Shown here piece after piece: positions 33,448-43,200 of a stretch of DNA of 64,000 nucleotides (positions within the stretch are counted from its first letter, which is position 1; each line of letters opens with the position of its first letter). Origin of the DNA: Erodium maritimum (lineage: Eukaryota > Streptophyta > Magnoliopsida > Geraniales > Geraniaceae); assembly GCA_963921825.1 (NCBI GenBank), contig OY997594.1:10855001-10919000 (forward strand), given 5' to 3'. Below the pieces are notes generated by a model. The model was not told the origin of the DNA. It saw only the letters and a list, made by a program, of their open reading frames with translations, and made no database searches. The position numbers were made by a program, and so were the translations under genes.

Positions 33448-34714
33448 TTGGTTGAACAGATGATCGAGTATGACTGATTGTACCAGACGGTGCAATCAGG
33501 TGATCGATGTACCGATGGTTCGCGACAGGTAAGTATACGGTAAATGTGGAATACTAATGGATGTCTTTGCTGTGTTGTGATGAAAGTGTGATTCGATAAG
33601 TGTTGATTGGTGGATAAGTTATAGTGTGTTTCCCTTATTCATGTTCTTGAGATGTTTGGTTGTTCGGTTCGGTACTACACCCGGGGGAGGGGGTAATCCG
33701 GTGGTATTGTGGTCGTTGGTGTTTGGCAGATTCGTGGGATAATGGTTGATTATTGGAGCCTGAGGGCATTGGTTATTGGACCCTATGGGGCATTGATTAT
33801 CGGAGCCTGAGGGCATTGGAGGTGGACCTTACGGGGTAGTTGGATGGGTTACTCTGTGAGGAATGGTTACTGTGGTTTCACCCAAGTGTATGCGTCCTAC
33901 GGGAGCACTACCTTGGTTCCCTATGACCTATGGTCCTTTGGGGGCATTTCCGGGAATCCCGACGATGAGCGTCCCTCAGGGATGGTTTCCGGTAGCCCCG
34001 ATGTATGTGCCACCTCTGGACCGAGGGAAAATCTGATGTGATACGAATACTCTGGTGGATCGGAATATGGGAACCGATGTGACACCAGAATCTATTCATG
34101 GATCGGAGGCTTGAGAAAGCAAGAGGTTGGTGTGATAGTACTGGTTCCCATTTTAATAGTTGTAACGTATTGTTGGTACATTTCATACAATCTTTTAAAG
34201 TTATAGTTAACATTGAGAATGCGATACTATTCTTATTTACACTGATTCATAGTATCTCATTGTTAATCGTATTTAAATCGCTATTTGCGTTATCTTGTTA
34301 AAGCAGTTTTATTAGTAACACGCTTAACTGTAAATTGCGTTACCACTTTAAGACAATTTTATTACCAAACTGAAGGTTAACTTACTTACGATTTTTCCTA
34401 CTGAGCGTAAGCTCACCCCTATGGTTTTTCTTACTGTTTTACAGGCGTACCTGATGTCTAGGGAGTTCGAGGCTCGGGAGCTTCAGTTTGTCTTGGGGAT
34501 TGTTCTAGAGTTGTGTTGTATTTTGTACTAAACACTATTTATCTTACACTTTATGTTGAGCTGTGACTCTTATTCGAGATTTTGGATTATTTACTATGAG
34601 GACTTGTTGGAGTTTATTTGAATTTCTGAAAGATTTATAAATTATTATTATTATTTTCTACTATTAACTCAGGTCACGTCTCGAGTCCGGTCAAAACCGG
34701 ATTTGGGGCGTGAC
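33448..34714 (+). repeat. Right LTR, 5'-truncated, plus orientation
   Basis: LTR sequence from 'gattggttgaacagatgatc' to the terminal ggggcgtgaca at 34714. It joins the integrase coding region directly at a short shared string (gcttattgattgg). The 5' terminus TGTAAAGACC seen in other LTRs here is absent. The terminal 650 bp match the left arm in inverted orientation. Confidence 0.85.
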
Positions 34715-35828
34715 ATTCTTTGACGAAGAACGGGATAATATACTTCAGTTTCCTCTTTCGCCGCTCAGGACTAGGGACACATGGTATTGGGTTGTTGATC
34801 GGACTAGGCATTATACTACAAAACAAGTTATTCGTTACTATCCACGACGAGACAGACGGCGAGGCAGCATACGACACTAGTTACATGGTCTCCCCTGTTG
34901 TCGATCCTCGCCCCACGCCTCTTGATATTCTTGTGGCGCGGTCTAACTGACACTCTACAAGTGGCTACCAATCTCAATCATAAGTTTGTTCCCATCCTAG
35001 CTACTTGTGGTAGTTGTGGGCGAGCTCTTGAGAAAGTTGACCACTTATTACTCGAATGTGGTTTCGCAAAGACTTGTTGAGATCAGGCTAGGGACCTTAT
35101 CCCCCAGGGTATAGGAGGAACTTTTGTGCAATGGTGGGAGGGGATAGAGACCGGGAGGCCTCAGGATAAGGTGACAGCGATTCTTTCTATTCTATGGGAA
35201 ATATGGAAGGCTAGGAATGAGCTTAAATGGAGGGGTACACCCCCGACGGCAGCTCATCTATCGCTTGGCGGGAGGCGAAGGCTGATTCCCTAAAGCCCAA
35301 AAATGTACCGTCTGGCTGGCTGGCTAAGTGGACTCGCCCACCCCCAGGTACTTTCGTGATTAATGTGGATGGGGCTGTCTTCCAGGATACGCAACAGTCT
35401 GCTTGGGGCATCATTGCCCGAGATAACCAAAAGGCGGTTCGTCTGGCCGTGAATTGTATACTCTCGGGAGTATGGGCTCCAATCATGGTTGAAGCTTGCG
35501 CTTTAGCGACATCATTGAAGAATGCACCGAGTTTTAGATGTAATGTTAGCATCCGCTCTAATTCTCAAGTCCTCCTCAACCTGATCTCTCATGGTGATCC
35601 CCAGGTCTCGCCCATTGGAACGCTGATTAGGGATATCCGAGAGCTTCTTTCTCACCAAGAGGGGATAACCCTTCCATTTGTAAAAAAAAACTGCGAACAG
35701 GGCTTCCCACTAACTAGCCAAAAAAACTCGTTCTATGTCTGCTCTTCAGTGGCAGGCCATGTGCCTGGTACACTCTAATATATCATTAATTCTGGCCTAT
35801 AATAAAGTTACAAGTTTGGCTCAAAAAA
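34715..35828 (+). mobile_element. Second L1-type LINE, 3' part
   Basis: It continues the LINE interrupted at 28175. RDTWYWVVDRTRHYTTKQV and LATCGSCGRALEKVDHLLLEC belong to the zinc-binding (zf-RVT) region. IWKARNELKW leads into RNase H (GTFVINVDGAVFQ, MVEACALATSLKNA, VSIRSNSQVLLNLI). It ends 'acaagtttggctcaaaaaa' at 35828. Frameshifts and stops are frequent. Confidence 0.82.
35341..35778 (+). pseudogene. LINE RNase H part
   Basis: VINVDGAVFQD carries the first catalytic Asp and VEACALATSL the Glu. The second catalytic position reads SIRSNSQVLL, where Asp of the usual SD is Asn. The frame is otherwise open to 35778, though its end (KNCEQGFPLTSQKN) looks shifted. Confidence 0.75.
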
Positions 35829-35829
35829 C

Positions 35830-36318
35830 CAATGTTGTAAAAATCCCCGCATGGAGGCGCCTAGTCCCCGCCTAGGTGCTGAAATGGGCTCTGCCGACCC
35901 GATTTATCCTCTTAGGGCGCTCCAGTCCGTTTGGGCGGAATATGACCGATTAATCCCCGATTCGGGCGATTAATCACCGCCTGGTAGATTAATTGAGCGG
36001 GTCGGTCAGGCGTCGGGTCGGATTTGTAGTTAAAAAAACAGTTTCTAACCTTCTATGAACCAAGTGAAATCATAATATTATGCTAGTTGATAGTCATATT
36101 TATTGATATTCTTTTAAGAATTGTATGATACTTTTAGTTTAATAGAATATTTATTTTTTATTATATTTAATGTTCGATATTATTGATATTTTTTATATAG
36201 TATAATATATAATGAAAAATAATAAAATAATAATCCGATCAATCCTTGATTATTCCCCACCTAACGTCTAAGACTCCTCTCCGTCTGACTAGCGTTTAAC
36301 GTTTTTTACAACCTTGCA
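35830..36318. mobile_element. MITE-like element with AGGTTGTAAAAA-type ends
   Basis: The left end AATGTTGTAAAAATCCCCGC and the reverse complement of the right end, AAGGTTGTAAAAAACG, match in 10 of the first 12 or so positions. A/T-rich, about 0.49 kb, non-coding. A-rich sequence on both sides (caaaaaa) could be the target duplication but is too simple to prove it. It sits exactly between the LINE tail and the Mutator-like element. Confidence 0.55.
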
Positions 36319-36330
36319 AAAAAAACACTA

Positions 36331-37684
36331 GGGAAAATTACACATAACATTCCTTAGAATTGGCTCATTTTCAAATACCCCCCTTAACTAATTTTTTTTT
36401 CATATAACCCCCTTAACTATATATAGTTTTCACTTTAGTCTGTTTCCGTCCAAAAACAAACAGATTTGTTAGCATGTGCTAGTCACATGACAAAACTATT
36501 TTTGAAAGGACGAAAATACCCTCATGTTATGGTTCATATGTTAACCCTATTATTTGTGGTTCATATCCAAAAACACATCTCTCTTTTATTTTCTCTCAGC
36601 CGCACACCATCCTTCCTCTCAGACCCTCATCTTCTTCCTCTTCACAAAGCTTGAACCGACGTTCGTGTCAGTTCCGCCTCCACCACACCGGACCTCTCAC
36701 CTCATCTCCACCACAACGAACGTGTCGCAAGCCCATGCCTTAATTCTCGTCGACGGTGGCTCTGGAAGAGAAGCTCGTTCACGCCTACACCGTCGCACTT
36801 CCTCTTCTCGTGTTCTTCACCCTCTGGCATTCGTGTCATCATCATCTTTTCCCTCATCCTTATATCTCGTATTTGGTTTTTAAAAAACTAGGATTTGAGA
36901 AATTAGGGGATTTGGGAAATCAGTGGATTTTGTTTGATGGTTTTAGACTTTTACAAATCTGGAATTTAAAAAAAATAGGGTTTCAACAATCTGAGTTGTG
37001 GTGGATTTGGGAAATTAGAGAACTTTTGTATTGAGTAAGAGTTTGTGAAAAGTTGGATTATGTGAATGAAATGGGTTTGATTACTGCAAATATGAATTTA
37101 ATTACTGTGTTAATATATGTTGGTGGTTTGGTTTCTGCAAATATGGTTTCATAAATAAGAGTTTCGGCGAGGCTATGGGGGAGATGTAATAGGGAATGTT
37201 TTTGCAAAAAAAAAATTAATAAACAAATCTGTAAAAAAAAATTAATAATAAAACTTATTTATACATTAAGAAAACAGAAATTAGGAAATTATCAATGATA
37301 AATTTATTTTCTGAAATTTAAAATAAAAATCTTATTTTTAAATAAAAGTCAGATTTTTAAAAACAAAAACTAATTTAAAAATTAAAAATATGACTTTACA
37401 AATTTTAAAAAAAATTAAAAACAAAAATAGAAAAATGTGTAAAGAAATAATAATGAAAATAAATGTAAATGTTTAGTTTTTACTGAATGAATGGCATGAT
37501 TTTGAAAATTTAATGGTAAGTGAGGGGTATTTTGGACATTTTACATTAATTGGATGGAAAGTTAACAGCGTTGGACTAAAGTGAAAAAAAAAATAAAGTT
37601 AAGGGTGCTAAATGTTAAAAAAAAACAGTTAAAGGGGTATCTGAAAATAAACCAATTCTAGGGAAGGTTATGTGTAATTTTCTC
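36331..37684. mobile_element. Mutator-like non-autonomous element, 1,354 bp, 9-bp target duplication
   Basis: The left end GGGAAAATTACACATAACAT and the reverse complement of the right end, GAGAAAATTACACATAACCT, continue to match for about 100 bp (CACTTTAGTC at the inner edge of both). AAAACACTA flanks it exactly on both sides (36322-36330 and 37685-37693), the 9-bp target duplication expected for Mutator-like elements. No transposase is present. The interior from about 36580 to 37040 is more GC-rich and exon-like. Confidence 0.85.
36580..37040 (+). other. Possible captured gene fragment inside the Mutator-like element
   Basis: A C-rich segment with a frame reading ALEEKLVHAYTVALPLLVFFTLWHS, hydrophobic like a signal anchor, followed by the motif-rich 'gggatttgggaaat' text. 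The composition differs from the A/T-rich remainder of the element. It has no start ATG in that frame and I do not recognise the gene, so capture is only a suggestion. Confidence 0.3.
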
Positions 37685-37693
37685 AAAACACTA

Positions 37694-38103
37694 TGAATCT
37701 TGAAGTTCATCACTGTACCTTTCTGGTATTAATATTTGCCTGTGACACAGATGGAAGTTGGAGAAAGAGATAGTTGTGTAAAAAAGTAACACACATTGGG
37801 GACCACATATTTAAATCACTTATGTGCCAATAAAACATCACTTTTTGTGTTTATCATCACTTACAAGTTCCCAGCTGCCATCTACAGCACCCATCATTCA
37901 TATTGTGGTCCGATTCATGATGGCCCATTTTGGGCTCTTCTTCCAAGTCGGTCATGGATTTTGTTTTATTGTTTTTTTTACTTTTGTTGATTTAAATTGA
38001 TGATAATCTTTGTTTATTTGTCTAAAAAACATTTTGGAATTTAAGGTGATTTAATTTTTCTGGAAGATTGAGTTTAGAAATTTAAAATGAGAAAACCAGT
38101 AAC
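37694..38103. other. Non-coding stretch
   Basis: Nothing recognisable between the Mutator-like element and the target site of the nested LINE. Confidence 0.5.
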
Positions 38104-38473
38104 AAAGAATGAAAGCCGCGTTCCTATCCTACACGAAGCCATCCATTGTCTAAAAAATACAGTTTGTAACTACGTATGTCTCCTTTAGGGTTTTTCTCTG
38201 TTAGGGTTTCTATCACCATTGCACAAACACCACGTCATCGTCATTTCCGACCAAGGTCCGGTCCTTCTCCGTCGATCTATCGCGCATTGTCACTCACCGG
38301 CCCCATCCTTCTTCATCTTAGGGGCATTCACTCTTCTCTCGGTTATGAAAATCCCTCCCAGTGGTTGCCGCCTGCTTCTCCAACTCAGATCCTCTTTTCT
38401 AGGCAACCCCCGCCGCCTCTGCAACCGCCAGTGAAGCCGCCATCATTGTATCCGCCTCCTTGGCCTCCATCGA
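38104..38473 (+). mobile_element. LINE-derived element, 5' part (split by LTR)
   Basis: Starts after the target copy 'aaagaatgaaagccg' (38104-38118). It contains 'tttagggtttttctct', then a proline-rich frame (SPLGFFSV... PPPPLQPPVKPPSLYPPPW), like the start of LINE ORF1. It stops at 38473 where the LTR begins. The remainder and the A-tail are at 44988-45531. Confidence 0.6.
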
Positions 38474-39185
38474 TGTCACGCCCCAAATCCGGTTTTGACC
38501 GGACTCGAGGCGTGACCTGAGTTAAAATAATCAAAAATCATAAACAATTGATAAAACTTTAAAATCTCATAAAAACTCCATCAAAGAGGGTGTACATAAA
38601 CAGTAGTTCAAAATCCTCGTGAGTCACAGCTCAACGTAAATAGTAAGATAAAGGATGTTCAATACACAAGACCAACATAACTCTAACAAAAATCCCAAGA
38701 AGTCCAAAAGCTCCCGAGCCTCGAACTCACTAGACATCCGGCACGCCTGTAAAACAGTCAGAAACCAAAGGGGGTGAGCTTACACTCAGTAGGAAAAACC
38801 TTAATAACTCAACCCTTAGGTAAATAGTAAACTGCTTACAAAGGTGACTCGAACAACAGTTTAATACACTTAACAAGGAAACAATAAAGAATCAGGAGCA
38901 ATTACAATAATGCAATAGCCTCAAGGTAACCGTAACATAAGGAAGTTCATAAGAATTATTTTAACGGATCAATAAGAGTAAAATGGGAGCAATCAATATA
39001 CTGTCAACCCCTTGCTTTCTCAAGCCTCCGATCCATGGATAGATTCTGGGATCACCTCGGTTCCCATATTCCAATCCACCAGAGTATCCATGTCATATCA
39101 GATTTTCCCTCGGTCCAGAGAAGGTACATGCATCGGGGCACCGAAAACAATTCGGATATGCCTCCAAAGGACCATAAATCATAGG
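38474..39185 (-). repeat. Minus-strand LTR, 3' part
   Basis: It begins TGTCACGCCCCAAATCCGG, the reverse complement of the LTR 3' end, and runs through the LTR parts shared with 28.2-28.8 kb and 34.0-34.7 kb. It is cut at 39185 ('aaatcatagg') by the start of a plus-strand LTR. The other half of this LTR resumes near 43.2 kb. Confidence 0.8.
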
Positions 39186-39390
39186 TGTAAAGACCGAGAA
39201 AAGTTATTATTTAATTATTAAAGTTTAACGTCGAGGTTAGAGAACGGTTTGAAAATTAAAACAAAATTTGGATCGGGTTCAAAAAAAAAGGAGCAGATCA
39301 GCTTTGGGCCGAGCAGGCCAACCCCCACCTCCTCCTCTCGTTTGGGCCGAGCGGCCCATACCTCATTTGAGGCCCAAGCTTGCCTGACCG

Positions 39391-39397
39391 TATAAAA
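39391..39397 (+). promoter_or_regulatory. LTR TATA box
   Basis: TATAAAA, 205 bases from the LTR 5' end. The solo LTR has TATATAA at a comparable place (about 276 bases from its 5' end). Confidence 0.6.
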
Positions 39398-40867
39398 CCA
39401 AGTTTTGGGTCTGAAACCCTAATATTTTCTTCATCAGTTGCGCAGCCCCTCGCCCAAACCCTCTCTACGCGACTTCATCTTCCTCCCTTCTCCTTCGTTC
39501 GCAACCGGCCGCCCCACCTTCCATCTCACCTCCCTCTCCCGATCCTCCCCGACCTCGAGCGTCGTCCTCCTAGCCGTCTTCTCCCCGTCCGGTGAAACCC
39601 CGCCGGCGTCCTCATAAAACCCGAGCCCTCACCTCCCTCTCCGATCCCAACTACGCCACCGGACGCCACCCCTCTCCCATTCATCTCCTCCGGTCAGCCC
39701 AAGCCCGCCGCCCTCCTCATCGTCCCCGAGTTCCACCACGCCTCTTCTTCTGCTTCTCCCTCCGTCTTCTTCTTCCCGGAGCGTCGCCGAGCTCCTCGTC
39801 TGTTACGCGCGCCGGTGCCGCCCCGGAGAGATCTGCCAAGACAGATCCGTCGCGAAGTCGTCGAGATCCGCGCCGTCGCGTCGTCCGGATCTAAGGCGGG
39901 GAAGAGCCGTGCACCGCCGCCGTGCACCGCCTCCGTGCACCGCCCAGCCGTCCTTCCCTCCACGTGAGGTTCGTGCCTGGGGATTTAGTCGCCGGCGACA
40001 TATTCGCCGGCGGCCGGTTCTTTTTTTGTACCGTCGTCCCTTTTATTTGGTTTCTGCTGGATCGGTGTTTTTGGTTGGAAACGATGAATTGTATTGTAAT
40101 TTCGGTAAAGAAGATAAAACGAATTTTGGAATTAAAATTCGATGTTTGTTTCTCGGACCTAAATGGTTAGATCTGAACTGGTTGGGAACGAATAAATTGA
40201 AATTGAAAAGAAAGAACCCTAAAACGAAAAATCAGTTTTGTTTAAAAAAAGGATTTAAATTGGAAAATGATTTAAAATAAAAAGGAATTAACTCAATTTG
40301 GTTTTAATAACGGTTTTGAGTCGAGGAGTTTTGAGAAACAAAGTTGTAGGAAAATGAACTAAAACGACTTGGGTTTTAAAAAGAACGATCAGATTTGATT
40401 TAAAGTGGGCCTTGAATTGTTGAGCGTGGAACGATTAATCGGGCTGTTGAAATGGACTTAGGATGGGTTTAACAACGGAACGCGGAATCGGTGCCTCGGG
40501 AGCCGTGTCTCGAAATCCATGCACCGGGTTTTGTGCTCGGGGCTCGAGTACTCGAACCCGATTCGTCATAACCCCGCTTTTAGCACGTCCGAGTTTAAAA
40601 GACAACTATCGGTTTTAATTTGGACAAATCGTAACCACTACTTTAACATCGGTACCGTTCTCATTTATGGCTTTCGTGTTATCTTTAGCGTCCGGCTTTG
40701 ATCGAAGTGAAGCCCGGAGGTAGCGAGCCAGAACGTCAGCAGCTAGGAAGCGTAGCGGGTGCTCTTCGGTTGAGGTAGGGAAAAGTAGCCGGATCTCGGC
40801 CCTGACTAGGGAAAGTTAACAGTAGAAATGCATGTGACACTGGGGTGTCGTGGGTTGAGTAGGTTAG

Positions 40868-41000
40868 TAATTATTAGAAAAGCATGTTACGGGAACGTAG
40901 CAATTATTAGAAAAGCATGTTACGGGAACGTAGCAATTATTAAAAAAGCATGTTACGGGAACTTAGGAATTATTAGAAAGGTGATACAGGATTGTAGCGT
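40868..41000 (+). repeat. 33-bp minisatellite in LTR, four copies
   Basis: 'attattagaaaagcatgtta' recurs at about 40870, 40903, 40936 and 40969. Confidence 0.9.
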
Positions 41001-41170
41001 TTGTGAGAAAAGCATGTGACACTTAGTAGTGTCGTAGGAGCAGAGAACTTAGCGATAATTGAATTACTAGAGGCATATGACCATGCCCGGAGGTTGTTTG
41101 TGAAACTAGCGATCTTAGGACTGTTGGAGGCATCGATTATGCCGGAGGTTGTTGTGCGTTAACTGTTGTT

Positions 41171-41510
41171 GAGTTTGGGTGGCCTTGAGAGCCCGTGTTA
41201 TTTATTGTTGAGTTTGGGTGGCCTTGAGAGCCTGTGTTATTTGCTGTTGAGTTTGGGTGGCCTTGAGAGCCCGTGTTAATTGTTGTTGAGTTTGGGTGGC
41301 CTTGAGAGCCCGTGTTATTTATTGTTGAGTTTGGGTGGCCTTGAGAGCCCGTGTTAATTGTTGTTTAGTTTGGGTGGCCTTGAGAGCCCGTGTTAATTGT
41401 TGTTGAGTTTGGGTGGCCTTGAGAGCCCGTGTTGGTCATTGTCGAGTTTGGGTGGCCTTGAGAGTCGTGTTGGTTATTGCTGAGTCTTGGGTGGCCATGA
41501 GAGCCCGTAT
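41171..41510 (+). repeat. 39-bp minisatellite in LTR, eight to nine copies
   Basis: The unit 'gagtttgggtggccttgaga' followed by 'gcccgtgtt' recurs at 41171, 41210, 41249 and onward. A degenerate form ('ggccatgagagcc') at the right end matches the repeats at 1-120. Confidence 0.9.
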
Positions 41511-41686
41511 TGTCATTTTGGTGTCTTGGGAGGCCGTGAGTGCCTGTGGGGCTGTTGAGTCCGAGGTTTACTGTTGAGGTGTCTTGAGTGGCCTTGAGTG
41601 CCTGTTTGTTGAACTTGCTGTGTTCGTGGTTGTGTTTGCTCGAACCGACTGTGTGTCGGGGAGTGGTGTGGATTTTGGAAGGTTAC

Positions 41687-41925
41687 GAGCATTCTTCGGC
41701 TGGCCTGACCAAACTCGAGCCTCGGCAGGTTCTGAGCATTCTTCAGCTAGCCTGTTCCGTGTCCGGATCCTGAAAGGTTATGAGCATTCTTCGGCTAGCC
41801 TGATCCGTGACCGGGTCCCGGCAGGTTACGAGCATTCTTCGGCTGGCCTGATCCGTGTACGAGGCTCGGCAGGTTCTGAGTATTCTTCGGCTAGCCTGAT
41901 CCGTGTTCGTGTCTTTGGGGAAGGT
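41687..41925 (+). repeat. 48-bp minisatellite in LTR, five copies
   Basis: 'gagcattcttcggctagcct' recurs at 41687, 41734, 41782, 41830 and 41878. Confidence 0.9.
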
Positions 41926-42542
41926 CGTCATTGTTTGTTGTGTCGGTTTTACTTTACGAGTTGAGGTTGAGTCTGGTGAGGGAGGTTACTGAGCAGCTGG
42001 TTTGCGATCCTTTGTGATCTTGTTTGGTGTTGCGTAGTTTCTTTCGAGTCCTTGGGAGAGGTCGTGATCGTTGTGTCGGGTCTACTTTACGTGTCAAAGT
42101 GTTGAGTTGGTCAAGGAAGGTAACAGTGGGTGTATGTTCAGTCAGAGTCCTTGGGTTGGGACAGTGTCCCCCGGTGTTGGCTTTATTATTGGTGTTACCA
42201 GCATTGTCTGCTAATTATGCCGTAGTCAGTCTGTTATCCGTGGTGGTGAGCGAACGCTCACCCCTAGCTGCATTTCCTACAGGTACTGTTCGTGGGACGG
42301 ACTAGGTGAGCTCTCGAAGCTTGTGGAGCTAGGAGCGGAGTCCGGGTTTTGTCTTTTGAGTCTAGTGACGGATACCTTGTACTTTTGTCCACGTGTTGGG
42401 ACGTATTTTAAGATGTAAATATTATATTTGTTGAACTAAACTGGTATTTTAAAGTGAGTTAATGAAAACAGGTTTCAAGTGTTTCTGTTTTTAAAACGTT
42501 CGCGTCCCTAGTTCGGTTTACTGAAATTGGGGCGTGACAGCT

Positions 42543-42554
42543 TGGTATCAGAGC
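42543..42554 (+). other. Primer binding site for initiator tRNA-Met
   Basis: TGGTATCAGAGC, complementary to the 3' end of initiator tRNA-Met, three bases after the LTR end. This is the typical first-strand priming site of plant LTR retrotransposons and proves that an internal region once followed this LTR. Confidence 0.92.
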
Positions 42555-43200
42555 TCGAGGTTTCACACCTCGGACTGTCCGTCAATTAGGTGGGGAGAGT
42601 CGAGTCAGTAAAGTCCCGTCGTGCGTTGGGTACGTAGGTCGGGAACCGTGTGTAAACCCTTAATGTCTTGAGTTTTGTTTTGTCTGTGTGTATGTGCAGT
42701 ACGGAGTTACTGGCATACTGTTTGTGTGTGCTGCGTGAAACGTTTTTAAGCTGTCGCGGGTCGACTCAGGAGCGCTCCTGTAGTCGAACGTGACGGTGTT
42801 GATATCAAGTCGGTACAACGTAGTTCGGGGACGCCTGGACCGGGTTGTAACCGCGTGATGTCAAGTACGAGGTTTTAAAAATAAAGTGGAGAAAGTTTTA
42901 AAAATTGGATGGCCCAGTGGGCGGGTCTTGATTCTGTTTGACGCCGTGGGCGTTTGTGTTTGACTTTGATTGGCCCTGTGGGCGTATGTTTGATTTTGGT
43001 TGGCCCGGTGGGCAAGGTTCGTCTTTGGTTGGCCGGTGAGCGGCGGTCGTGTGATTGTGTTGTTTTGGCCGTGTTGGCTTGTGTTTGAGGTCGGTCTTGA
43101 TTTACCGTGACTGTGTTATGTGTTTGGTGGTCGTTGTCTGCGACGTACTTGTGTACGGGTCGCTATCAGCCGGGAAGGTTACGAATGCCCTAGGGTAGAC
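42555..43200 (+). mobile_element. Gypsy leader remnant without gag
   Basis: Untranslated leader with 'gttggcccggtgggc'-type short repeats at 42900-43040. No gag or pol frame follows. At about 43.2 kb the sequence passes into minus-strand LTR minisatellite, so the internal region and 3' LTR are lost. Confidence 0.55.

Larger units (their letters stand above)
28176..34714. mobile_element. Rearranged Ty3/gypsy element inserted in the LINE
   Basis: LTR sequence lies at both ends but in opposite orientations: the left arm (28176-28835) is the reverse complement of the right end (about 34060-34714). Between them are plus-oriented LTR pieces repeated up to three times, a 200-N gap, a minus-strand pol block (30728-32949) and the plus-strand end of integrase (32950-33447). 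The rightmost LTR ends ggggcgtgaca. The LINE resumes directly at 34715. No matching target duplication is visible ('tggaa' left, 'ttctt' right). gag, most of protease and the chromodomain region are missing. It is either a genuinely scrambled insertion or a misassembly around the gap. Confidence 0.75.
39186..42539 (+). repeat. Full-length Ty3/gypsy LTR, 3,354 bp, plus strand
   Basis: It runs from TGTAAAGACCGAG at 39186 to GGGGCGTGACA at 42539 and is followed three bases later by a tRNA-Met primer site, which fixes orientation and the right end. A TATAAAA box lies at 39391. The following GC-rich leader has proline/arginine-rich frames (39380-39900). Three minisatellites fill the second half. 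The left start matches the 5' end of the solo LTR at 58984. Confidence 0.85.

Noticed and set aside
28176..34714. Endogenous pararetrovirus as the source of the pol genes
   Set aside because: Integrase is present next to LTRs, and no movement or coat protein motif is seen. Domain order is that of Ty3/gypsy retrotransposons.
42543..42554. tRNA-Met match as a tRNA gene
   Set aside because: Only the 3' complement of the tRNA is present, directly after an LTR end. It is a primer binding site.
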